Origin: Oligoflexia bacterium
Lineage (GTDB): Bacteria > Bdellovibrionota > UBA1018 > CAIMNF01
Reading direction: 5' to 3'
Assembly (NCBI GenBank): GCA_903858975.1
Contig: CAIOKW010000173.1
Span: 1 to 6,413, forward strand
Length of the DNA: 6,413 nucleotides
Part shown: piece after piece, positions 1 to 5,046 of the stretch
Layout of the letters: every line of letters starts with the position of its first letter
Numbering within the stretch: position 1 is the stretch's first letter
Made by a program: the position numbers and the translations under genes
The notes under the pieces: model-generated
The model's database searches: none
Seen by the model: the letters and a program-made list of their open reading frames with translations, nothing else
What the model was told of the DNA's origin: nothing

Positions 1-565
1 CACCACCCGAGAGAAACAACTCTTGTACGCGAGTCATGTTTCCGGAAATGACTTCAGAGAGAGAAGTGAATGACCTTTGAACTTTATTTTGAGAAACCTC
101 AAAAATCTTTGTTTCAGCAAGGTCGATATAATTTTCAGTGTTTTCTACGCCCGTAAGGCCCTCATCCATGATGGATGAACAGGTCTCGATCAGTCTGCGC
201 TGGAGGGCTTTTTCTCTGACGATTCGTCCGTAGTGAACGACGTTTGCAATTTGAAATGATGCTTGATCAAAAAGACTGGTGAGCGTGTTTACGCCACCCA
301 CCGTATCATACCAACTCCGATCTCGGAGTGTAGAAGTTAGCGTAACCAAATCAACGGGCTTGCCGTTGTCGGAGAGTAAACACGCTACTTCGAATATCTT
401 TTGGTGAGCATCTAAAAAGAAGTCTCGAGTTTCAAGGCCAGTTTCCCTGACCTGATCTAAAGTGCTGTTATTAACTAACAGTGCACCCAGAACCGATCGC
501 TCGGCCTCGAGATCCTGTGGAAGCCTCTTTCGTTGAGATGCCGGTACCGCATGGCCCTCATTCAA
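1..565 (-). CDS. dnaB: Replicative DNA helicase DnaB, N-terminal 188 codons (3' end beyond window)
   Basis: DnaB is the hexameric ring helicase that unwinds DNA at the replication fork, recruits primase and binds the helicase loader. The visible 188 residues cover the N-terminal collar domain (about residues 15-117). It opens with LPQDLEAERSVLGALLVNN, the classic start of the family, and includes FFLDAHQKIFEV and the WYDTVGGVNTLTSL region. The linker (about 118-185) follows, and the frame leaves the window at LSGG, just before the RecA-like ATPase domain, so Walker motifs are not visible. The start is TTG at 565-563: it is the only ATG/GTG/TTG between the in-frame upstream stop and the domain, and AAGGAG lies 9 bases before it. 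The gene begins 4 bases after the rplI stop, so translation is probably coupled to rplI. The family assignment is firm; the TTG start is inferred. Confidence 0.95.
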   Translation of the reverse strand, partial: MNEGHAVPASQRKRLPQDLEAERSVLGALLVNNSTLDQVRETGLETRDFFLDAHQKIFEVACLLSDNGKPVDLVTLTSTLRDRSWYDTVGGVNTLTSLFDQASFQIANVVHYGRIVREKALQRRLIETCSSIMDEGLTGVENTENYIDLAETKIFEVSQNKVQRSFTSLSEVISGNMTRVQELFLSGG

Positions 566-569
566 AAGA

Positions 570-1019
570 TTAAGCTCCTTCTTTAACTACCCAAACCTTA
601 AGGTTAGTGGTCACTTCTGGAAGAAGTTTAATTTCTACAGTGTGAACACCGAGTGCCTTAATTGGCTCTTTGATGTGGATTGAGCGCTTTTCAACTTCGA
701 TCCCGCCGGCTTTAAGAGCGTCAGCGATATCAGTAGTTGTTACTGATCCGAAAAGCTTGTCTTTTTCGCCAGTTTTGCGAGAGATGTTGCAAGTGAATGC
801 AGCGATCTTCTTAGAGATCTCTTCAGCAGAGAGTTTCTCAGCAGCGCGCTTCTTCTCAAGCATCTTCTTTTGGTGTTCGATTGCCGTAAGGTTGTTTTGA
901 TTTGCAGCTACAACCTTTTTTGAAGGGATAAGGAAGTTGCGGGCATAACCATCTGCAACCTTCACTACATCACCAATGCGGCCTAAATTTTCAACGTTTT
1001 CTTTCAAAATCACTAACAT
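570..1019 (-). CDS. rplI: 50S ribosomal protein L9
   Basis: L9 is an elongated two-domain protein that binds 23S rRNA near the L1 stalk and influences frame maintenance and ribosome spacing. At 149 residues it matches the usual length exactly. The N-terminal domain carries the family signature: ILKENVENLGRIGDVVKVADG followed by YARNFLIPSKKVVAA (about residues 4-39). The long charged connecting helix follows (about 41-75, rich in Lys, Glu and Ala), then the C-terminal domain with GEKDKLFGSVTTTDIADAL and KRSIHIKEPIKALGVHTVEIKL. CAGGAG lies 5 bases before the ATG. It is 30 bases downstream of the DUF2232 gene and 4 bases upstream of dnaB, in the conserved rpsF-rpsR-rplI order, so it is surely co-transcribed with them. 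Nothing in the sequence is unusual. Confidence 0.98.
   Translation of the reverse strand: MLVILKENVENLGRIGDVVKVADGYARNFLIPSKKVVAANQNNLTAIEHQKKMLEKKRAAEKLSAEEISKKIAAFTCNISRKTGEKDKLFGSVTTTDIADALKAGGIEVEKRSIHIKEPIKALGVHTVEIKLLPEVTTNLKVWVVKEGA
575..580 (-). promoter_or_regulatory. Ribosome binding site of dnaB, inside the rplI coding end
   Basis: AAGGAG on the minus strand sits in the penultimate codons of rplI (Lys-Glu-Gly-Ala-stop) and 9 bases before the TTG start of dnaB. It decides the dnaB start, because no other initiation codon in that frame lies near a Shine-Dalgarno sequence. Ribosomes finishing rplI would pass over it, which fits coupled translation. Confidence 0.75.
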
Positions 1020-1049
1020 AGGATCTCCTGATCTAAATTTCTAGAACCC

Positions 1050-1955
1050 TTAGATTTGCCCGAGTTTGCGTCGAAAGTCAAACCAAAGGTCGAAAAAGCC
1101 CAAGCTGAGCACTAAGGGCATCGCCAAAAGGATGGCAACGGCCAGAACTAAAATTCGCCCCAGACCAAAAATCTTATAACGATTGAGCAAAAACCCTATG
1201 ATGCTAAGGCCCTGAAGTCCATAGAGCACCAGGAGGACCTTGAACACATTGAGGCCCAGATAATAGGGCACGTGCTCGGTAAAGGCATAAAGCGCTGCGC
1301 TGATCAAAGTTGGCCATACGAGCCATTCTGGATTTCGAAACTTGGACCAAAAGGTTCGAGATAGAAATCCGGGCACGACTTGAGAGGCAAACAGGAGGTT
1401 GAGCCAAAGCGAGAGGAGCAGCCCAATTAAGACTCCGGAGGGGAGTTCGGTCATCAGTTGGCGGAAAAGTCCTTCGCGGCCTTGCTCTTCGATGAGTTTT
1501 TTCACCGGGCTGTTGGGAAGGTTGATCAAATGGTCCATGCCGATTGAAATTTCTGATCTAAGGTATTCAGTGCCCGACATGCCGACTTCATGGGCACGAT
1601 AATAAAGCATTCCCACGAGCATGAGTACCAAGTAGGCGAAGCTGAGCACGAGGCTTAAATGAATTCGACCTGATTTGCGGATAAAGAGCGGAAAAAGTGC
1701 CCCAACCCCAAACCAAAAAGTACCCAGAGCAATCAGCTCATTTGGAGTGGCGCCGAAATAAGAAAAGATCATGAGGTTTGAGCCCAATGCGAGCAGGCTT
1801 ACCGAGAGTGGGTTTTTCAGGGTCAAAATGAATAGAGGAACGGGTGAGATCACCGCAAAAAGAGCGCTTTGAAAGAAAAGTGCAGGTAAGAAAAAAGGAG
1901 CAATCCTGGCCAGTAGCCGAGGAATTGCTCCTAAAGTATTTGGAACTCGTTTCAT
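1050..1955 (-). CDS. DUF2232 (YybS-like) integral membrane protein
   Basis: This 301-residue protein is very hydrophobic, with roughly seven or eight membrane segments: about residues 20-46, 50-67, 72-92, 99-118, 172-195, 211-228, 236-257 and 267-288. A soluble stretch at about 119-170 separates the two membrane halves. The C-terminal part shows what I recognise as DUF2232/YybS features: W214-P215, N236, LYGLQGLS (244-251) and the terminal GFFDLWFDFRRKL (286-298). Position supports this: genes of this family commonly sit between rpsR and rplI in former Deltaproteobacteria and near rplI in Firmicutes. The molecular function of the family is not established. The start lies 9 bases past the rpsR stop codon's first base, in the same frame, and has no recognisable Shine-Dalgarno sequence, so translation probably depends on ribosomes finishing rpsR. 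Family call is from motif memory and context, not from a profile search. Confidence 0.85.
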   Translation of the reverse strand: MKRVPNTLGAIPRLLARIAPFFLPALFFQSALFAVISPVPLFILTLKNPLSVSLLALGSNLMIFSYFGATPNELIALGTFWFGVGALFPLFIRKSGRIHLSLVLSFAYLVLMLVGMLYYRAHEVGMSGTEYLRSEISIGMDHLINLPNSPVKKLIEEQGREGLFRQLMTELPSGVLIGLLLSLWLNLLFASQVVPGFLSRTFWSKFRNPEWLVWPTLISAALYAFTEHVPYYLGLNVFKVLLVLYGLQGLSIIGFLLNRYKIFGLGRILVLAVAILLAMPLVLSLGFFDLWFDFRRKLGQI

Positions 1956-1961
1956 TACAAC

Positions 1962-2300
1962 TTAGTAGTTGGAATTAGGACCGATTGAAGTGAAGCCCAG
2001 AAGCGCCAAGTTACGAGCGCGTTTGATTTCTGAGGTCAGCTTTCTCTGAATGGGCGCACAGTTTCCAGTCACGCGACGTGGAACAATTTTACCGTGCTCG
2101 GTCATGAATGAAGAAAGGAACTTAGGGTTCTTGTAAGAAATGTTCGCAGGATCTTCTTCACCTGTAGTGAAACGGCACGCCTTCTTGCGGCCTCCGCCTG
2201 AGAACTTGCGACCGCGCTTACCGCCGGTGCCTTCGTCCATTGCGTCTTCCATGTCTTCGTTATAACGAGAGTCTCTATCTCTTCCGTAATCTTTTGCCAT
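1962..2300 (-). CDS. rpsR: 30S ribosomal protein S18, with N-terminal extension
   Basis: S18 binds the platform of the small subunit as a heterodimer with S6. The core is unmistakable: ISYKNPKFLSSFMTEHGKIVPRRVTG (residues 54-79), then QRKLTSEIKRARNLALLGF (85-103). At 112 residues it is longer than the usual 70-95; the extra material is an N-terminal tail of about 37 residues, first acidic (residues 4-23, Asp/Glu/Arg rich) and then Gly/Lys/Arg rich (24-40). The two-Cys/Cys-His zinc site of some S18 proteins is only half present: C42 and C81 remain, while the second Cys is T45 and the His position is I84. The ATG at 2300-2298 has GAGG 9 bases upstream, which favours this start over internal M17 or M21. 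It lies 21 bases after rpsF and 6 bases before the DUF2232 gene. Confidence 0.97.
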   Translation of the reverse strand: MAKDYGRDRDSRYNEDMEDAMDEGTGGKRGRKFSGGGRKKACRFTTGEEDPANISYKNPKFLSSFMTEHGKIVPRRVTGNCAPIQRKLTSEIKRARNLALLGFTSIGPNSNY

Positions 2301-2321
2301 GATATTTTACCTCAATCTTTA

Positions 2322-2711
2322 TTATGAATTAGGGATGATTTCTGCTTGTGCTGGGCGATCTTCACGCTTCAGCGCAGTCCCAACTCCAAGCTCTTTAGTG
2401 AACACTTCTTTGTCGAACTCTTTTGCAAGGTTCACAGTCATGAAGCGAAGAGTAGATTCATGGAGACGAAGGTTACGTTCGATCTCGTGAACTACGTCGC
2501 CTTTGCCGGTATAAACAAAGTGAGTATAGTGTCCGCGAACTTCTTTTTGAATTTCGTAAGCAAACTTGCGCTTGCCCCAATCTTCTTCATATACGAGTTC
2601 GCCGCCGTAAGCTTTTACAACTGCGAAGAGTCTGTCTTTTAGTGTTTTCAGGCCATCATCACTCAGGTCAACACGAGTAATGAACGTGGTTTCATAACCA
2701 GGTAGTTTCAT
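2322..2711 (-). CDS. rpsF: 30S ribosomal protein S6
   Basis: S6 partners S18 on the platform of the small subunit. The 129-residue product has the ferredoxin-like fold pattern of the family: YETTFITRVDLSDDGLKTL (6-24), YGGELVYEEDWGKRKFAYEI (35-54, containing the S6 signature GKRKFAYEI), HYTHFVYTG (61-69) and ERNLRLHESTLRFMTVNL (78-95), plus a short charged tail (96-129). The frame is open for 35 more codons upstream, to 2816. I chose the ATG at 2711-2709 because the S6 homology begins at once there, AAGGAG lies 5 bases before it, and the upstream residues look nothing like S6. It is the first gene of the cluster after a 145-base gap from tatC; that gap may carry an autoregulatory leader. Confidence 0.97.
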   Translation of the reverse strand: MKLPGYETTFITRVDLSDDGLKTLKDRLFAVVKAYGGELVYEEDWGKRKFAYEIQKEVRGHYTHFVYTGKGDVVHEIERNLRLHESTLRFMTVNLAKEFDKEVFTKELGVGTALKREDRPAQAEIIPNS

Positions 2712-2716
2712 ACGAT

Positions 2717-2722
2717 CTCCTT
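2717..2722 (-). promoter_or_regulatory. Ribosome binding site that fixes the rpsF start
   Basis: AAGGAG on the minus strand ends 5 bases before the ATG at 2711. It is the best Shine-Dalgarno match near any in-frame start and argues against the upstream start at 2816. It is flanked by UCC-AAAA-GGA, so part of it can fold into a small hairpin. Its GGAG is also complementary to CUCC at 2755-2752 in the leader, which could matter for control. Confidence 0.75.
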
Positions 2723-2730
2723 TTGGATTA

Positions 2731-2760
2731 AGCCCAAGAGCACCATGCCCCGGAGCAAAG
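2731..2760 (-). promoter_or_regulatory. Possible S6:S18 autoregulatory leader of rpsF
   Basis: In minus-strand RNA a CCG triplet (2753-2751) is followed by a hairpin: GGGGCA (2751-2746), loop UGG (2745-2743), UGCUCU (2742-2737), six pairs of which two are G-U. In E. coli and other bacteria the S6:S18 heterodimer represses its own mRNA by binding a leader hairpin with a conserved CCG bulge just upstream of rpsF. Position and the CCG-hairpin order agree with that. The lower stem that should enclose the bulge is poor here: only GCU (2756-2754) with GGC (2734-2732) can pair. The assignment is therefore tentative. Confidence 0.3.
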
Positions 2761-2856
2761 AGTTTTTTTTGATTGAAAAGGGATAACACGGGGCGGGTTT
2801 GAAGGGCAAGGGGCATTTCAAGCGCGCTTTCCCGACAAAATAACTCAGAAATCGAT

Positions 2857-3636
2857 CTATTTCGACTCTCCTACAAAGGGATCATAGGGTTTTTCGGGTT
2901 CGGGCGCCGCATCTGGGTTCTCTTTTGCCTTTTTTCGCTCAAAAAACGCAATCACGAGGGTCGCCCCCTCATACATCAGCACCAAGGGGGCCATGAGGAG
3001 GAGCATTGAAATCGCATCGGGCGGCGCAATGAAGGCCGCGACAATGGTAATACCAATGTAGGCCGATCGGCGCTGGGCTCTCAGGGTTGAGGATTCTAAT
3101 AAGCCCAAAAGGCCCAATAAGATCATTAAAACCGGCAACTCAAATGCAGCCCCAAACATGAAAATCAGTTTTAAGCAGGTTCCGTAATAGGAGTCGATGG
3201 TCAAAAGTGGGGTGTCGCCAGGAAGGCCGTATGAAATAAAGTACTTAAATCCTATTGGAAAAAGTACGAAGTAGGCAAATGCACCGCCCGCGACAAAAAA
3301 GAACGAAGCGGAAAACACAAAGGGAAGCACCATGCGCTTTTCTTTTGCATGAAGGCCTGGAGAGATAAAGGACCAAAACTGATAAAAGTAATAAGGGCAA
3401 AACAGAAAGAGTGAAGAGTAGCCCGCGATCTTCAGATGGGTCATGAAATTCTCAAAAAGACTCGTAAAGTAGAGCTTCTGCTGCCCAGGGGGAAGCGCTT
3501 CGAACAGGGGCTTTTGCAAAAAATGAAAGACGTGCCGATTGGTAAAAAAATAGCACAGCAGGAAGCCCCCAAGAAACACAATGAGGCTTCGAGTCAGGCG
3601 CGTCTTTGCCTCATCTATATGTTGCCAAAAACCCAT
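2857..3636 (-). CDS. tatC: Twin-arginine translocase subunit TatC
   Basis: TatC is the inner-membrane receptor that binds twin-arginine signal peptides and, with TatA/TatB, exports folded proteins. From the start chosen here the product has 259 residues, the family's usual size, with six membrane segments at about 17-31, 67-86, 105-127, 152-178, 190-204 and 210-231. Family landmarks: FWQHIDEAKTRL (3-14) at the cytoplasmic N-terminus, P43, F90 in YQFWSFISPGL, E99, E166 in FGAAFELPVL, and PPD at 205-207. Two usually conserved spots differ: the Arg of HLxELR is K11 and its Leu is A10, and the Gln shortly after PPD is M211. The C-terminal tail is charged and Pro-rich. Longer starts exist (GTG 3663, ATG 3705, TTG 3720), none with a clear Shine-Dalgarno; I prefer ATG 3636 because family similarity begins there and it frees the divergent gene's start. 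The end is certain. Confidence 0.95.
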   Translation of the reverse strand: MGFWQHIDEAKTRLTRSLIVFLGGFLLCYFFTNRHVFHFLQKPLFEALPPGQQKLYFTSLFENFMTHLKIAGYSSLFLFCPYYFYQFWSFISPGLHAKEKRMVLPFVFSASFFFVAGGAFAYFVLFPIGFKYFISYGLPGDTPLLTIDSYYGTCLKLIFMFGAAFELPVLMILLGLLGLLESSTLRAQRRSAYIGITIVAAFIAPPDAISMLLLMAPLVLMYEGATLVIAFFERKKAKENPDAAPEPEKPYDPFVGESK

Positions 3637-3703
3637 GAAAGCGTTTGAATGTTGTTGATCCACTAAGGAAAAGTCTTCTAGGAACAGGGGAGAGTTGTCA
3701 ACC

Positions 3704-4336
3704 ATGGCGTCGAATCTCAATTCAAATCGAATGATTAAAGTAGTCCTTGCGAGTCTTGCGTTACTTGCGGGAATTGGTCTGTACTTCCGTGAAATGCAAA
3801 AGGTCAGTGGGCCTGGTGATGAGCAAGGGGGTGCAGAGCTTGCATCGATCGGAAAGATCAGTGCGGAGCTAGAAAAGGCACTCGAGGTGGATGATCAGGG
3901 TCTTTCAAAAGCGGTGGTGGTGATTCAAACGACTCGAGGAAAGATTCGATTTAAACTCTATACCAAAGATGCACCCAAGACGGTCCATCGGATCGTCGAG
4001 TTGATTACCAAGGGCTTCTACAATGGTCTCACTTTTCACCGCGTAGTGCCGGGTTTTGTGGTTCAGGGCGGAGATCCGAGCGGAAGCGGAATGGGTGGAT
4101 CGGGAGTTTCCCTTCCCGCTGAATTCAACTCAAGAAAGCATGTTCCGGGAGCAGTGGCGATGGCGCGCGCGCAAGATCCGAACTCTGCGGACTCACAGTT
4201 CTACATTAGTTTGGGCACCCATCCGCATCTAGATGGTTCCTATACGGTGTTTGGCCAACTCATTGAGGGGCAAGAAGTGGCAAATCAGCTCCAAGTGGGC
4301 GATCGAATGACTGCAGTTGCGATCGAAGGTCAGTAA
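3704..4336 (+). CDS. Membrane-anchored cyclophilin-type peptidyl-prolyl cis-trans isomerase
   Basis: Cyclophilins catalyse cis-trans isomerisation of peptide bonds before proline. The 210-residue product has one hydrophobic helix (about 12-28) after R9 and K12, with no cysteine lipobox or clear cleavage site, so it is probably an uncleaved anchor placing the enzyme in the periplasm. A linker (29-68) precedes the cyclophilin domain (69-208). The domain signature is YNGLTFHRVVPGFVVQGGDP (106-125); R113, F118 and Q121 match the catalytic Arg, Phe and Gln of human CypA. DSQFYI (163-168) and LDGSYTVFGQ (176-185) follow. The CypA Trp and His positions are H175 and Y180, a common kind of change in bacteria. 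ATG 3704 was chosen because GGGGAGAG ends about 9 bases before it; TTG 3695 is too close to that site. It diverges from tatC and its stop abuts the stop of the converging gene. Confidence 0.94.
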   Translation: MASNLNSNRMIKVVLASLALLAGIGLYFREMQKVSGPGDEQGGAELASIGKISAELEKALEVDDQGLSKAVVVIQTTRGKIRFKLYTKDAPKTVHRIVELITKGFYNGLTFHRVVPGFVVQGGDPSGSGMGGSGVSLPAEFNSRKHVPGAVAMARAQDPNSADSQFYISLGTHPHLDGSYTVFGQLIEGQEVANQLQVGDRMTAVAIEGQ

Positions 4337-4353
4337 CTAAGAATCCTTCTTAG
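4337..4353. repeat. Short inverted repeat at the convergent gene junction
   Basis: CTAAGAA (4337-4343), TCC, TTCTTAG (4347-4353) is a perfect 7-bp inverted repeat with a 3-base loop. It covers the last codons and stop of the hypothetical gene and begins immediately after the cyclophilin stop. It could act as a weak bidirectional end-of-transcript hairpin for the two converging genes, but the stem is AT-rich and neither strand has a U tract after it. It could equally be chance. Confidence 0.4.
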
Positions 4354-4963
4354 ATCGGTCTTTATCGAGCTTAATGCCAGTCCGGGTCAGTGTGCGAGCG
4401 GCCTTCTCGCTGCCGGTGCGTGACCACATGTCATAGAGTCTGAGTAAATCTTGTTCAGACCGTGTCACGGTGGTGGCTTCGCTCACGTCTGAGAGAAGAT
4501 TTACAAAGGATTCAAATTGATCCGAGAGTTCAGAGAAAAGGTTTTTAAAATGTTTTTCTTCGCTCCTTTGAGCGGCATTTTGATAAGCAGAGCCCCCGAG
4601 TCCAATGTAGTAACCAATATCCATTTTTGAGCGGCTGAGGCTTTCTTGAAAAAACCCCGCCTTAAAAAGAGAAATGTCGCCCACGTTTTGAAAGAGTGCT
4701 TTTTGCTCGGTTTGAATGCCGGCCTCAAGAGCCTCTTTATAGAGAAATACGATGGGTTGCTCTTCGAGTGAGCCATCGCTCGACTTTGAATAGAGGGACT
4801 CGCTGAAAATAAAACGATTCAAGAGTTTTACGACGTAAAACTCGGTTTCAGGTTGGATCTTCAGTTTTTGGCGATCTACGGCGGTTCGAACGAGCTCAAA
4901 GAAAAACGACTCAGGTGTAGTATCCAGGGTGAGGGTTGGGCTGGTAATTGTTTTCACACTCAT
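4337..4963 (-). CDS. Conserved hypothetical protein, 208 aa, probably soluble and helical
   Basis: I do not know a function for this protein. It has no signal peptide, membrane segment, cysteine or recognisable catalytic motif, and looks like a mostly helical cytoplasmic protein. Segments that look conserved are ESFFFELVRTAVDR (18-31), PETEFYVVKLLNRF (38-51), EQPIVFLYKEAL (68-79), the central block VGDISLFKAGFFQESLSR (94-111) and IGYYIGLGGSAYQN (116-129). The tail (165-208) is charged, ending in a Lys/Asp/Arg-rich stretch. The central block reminds me of hypothetical proteins in myxobacteria and other former Deltaproteobacteria, but that is memory, not a search. ATG 4963 has AGGAGG 11 bases upstream. 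The gene seems to have its own promoter and a hairpin over its ribosome binding site, so it is regulated separately from the M16 gene 83 bases upstream. The last codons form part of an inverted repeat. Confidence 0.85.
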   Translation of the reverse strand: MSVKTITSPTLTLDTTPESFFFELVRTAVDRQKLKIQPETEFYVVKLLNRFIFSESLYSKSSDGSLEEQPIVFLYKEALEAGIQTEQKALFQNVGDISLFKAGFFQESLSRSKMDIGYYIGLGGSAYQNAAQRSEEKHFKNLFSELSDQFESFVNLLSDVSEATTVTRSEQDLLRLYDMWSRTGSEKAARTLTRTGIKLDKDRSKKDS

Positions 4964-4971
4964 TAGGAAAT

Positions 4972-5008
4972 ACCCCTCCTATAGATCATTATACCTAATA
5001 AGAGGGGT
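4972..5008 (-). repeat. Inverted repeat forming an 11-bp stem over the ribosome binding site
   Basis: In minus-strand RNA ACCCCUCUUAU (5008-4998) pairs with AUAGGAGGGGU (4982-4972): ten Watson-Crick pairs and one G-U, with a 15-base loop containing the -10 sequence. On the plus strand the G-U position becomes an A-C mismatch, so the structure suits minus-strand RNA. The proximal arm contains the whole AGGAGG. The distal arm lies between the -35 and -10 boxes, so RNA started at the local promoter lacks it. Alternatives are a DNA operator overlapping the promoter, or a weak terminator for the upstream gene; only three consecutive U bases occur after the stem. Confidence 0.65.
4975..4980 (-). 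promoter_or_regulatory. Ribosome binding site of the 208-aa hypothetical gene
   Basis: AGGAGG on the minus strand, 11 bases before the ATG at 4963, is a perfect but slightly distant Shine-Dalgarno sequence. All six bases lie inside the proximal arm of the inverted repeat at 4972-5008, so they would be base-paired in any RNA that contains both arms. Confidence 0.75.
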
Positions 5009-5017
5009 GAAGCTCAA
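4988..5017 (-). promoter_or_regulatory. Sigma70-type promoter for the 208-aa hypothetical gene
   Basis: On the minus strand, TTGAGC (5017-5012, four of six consensus bases) is followed after 18 bases by a perfect TATAAT (4993-4988). Transcription would begin at about 4982-4980, only 17-19 bases before the ATG, with the ribosome binding site at the extreme 5' end of the mRNA. It lies in a true intergenic gap directly before a gene, which raises its credibility. No start-site data support it. Confidence 0.6.
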
Positions 5018-5046
5018 TCCGTCATTAATTTGTCTATCAGTTCCGT

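Noticed and set aside
2346..2642. Plus-strand open frame of 98 codons inside rpsF
   Set aside because: It is the antisense shadow of a well-supported ribosomal protein gene, with no family resemblance or ribosome binding site of note.
2763..2770. Run of eight T on the plus strand as a terminator tail
   Set aside because: No plus-strand gene ends nearby and the preceding stem is weak in that direction.
2780..2809. Candidate rpsF promoter TTGCCC-18-TATCCC on the minus strand
   Set aside because: The -10 box matches only three of six consensus positions. A promoter in this gap is likely, but I cannot place it.
2712..2816. 35-codon in-frame extension upstream of rpsF
   Set aside because: The residues show no S6 similarity, the ATG at 2711 has an excellent Shine-Dalgarno sequence, and S6 homology starts exactly there; the extension would also cover the likely leader.
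2820..2829. Palindrome AAGCGCGCTT between tatC and rpsF
   Set aside because: A 10-bp self-complementary sequence without a loop; short enough to be chance and with no flanking support.
2848..2863. Near-palindrome GAAATAGATCGATTTC across the tatC stop
   Set aside because: Fourteen of sixteen positions pair, but it is AT-rich, has little loop and no U tract, so neither a terminator nor an operator is supported.
3675..3701. Candidate tatC promoter with a perfect TTGACA (3701-3696)
   Set aside because: The only -10-like hexamer, TAGAAG, is at 15-base spacing and poor; it may still be real but is not good enough to annotate.
4501..4776. Alternative minus-strand frame of 91 codons inside the 208-aa gene
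   Set aside because: It is Lys/Phe-rich shadow coding; the 208-codon frame has proper start signals and more protein-like conserved blocks.
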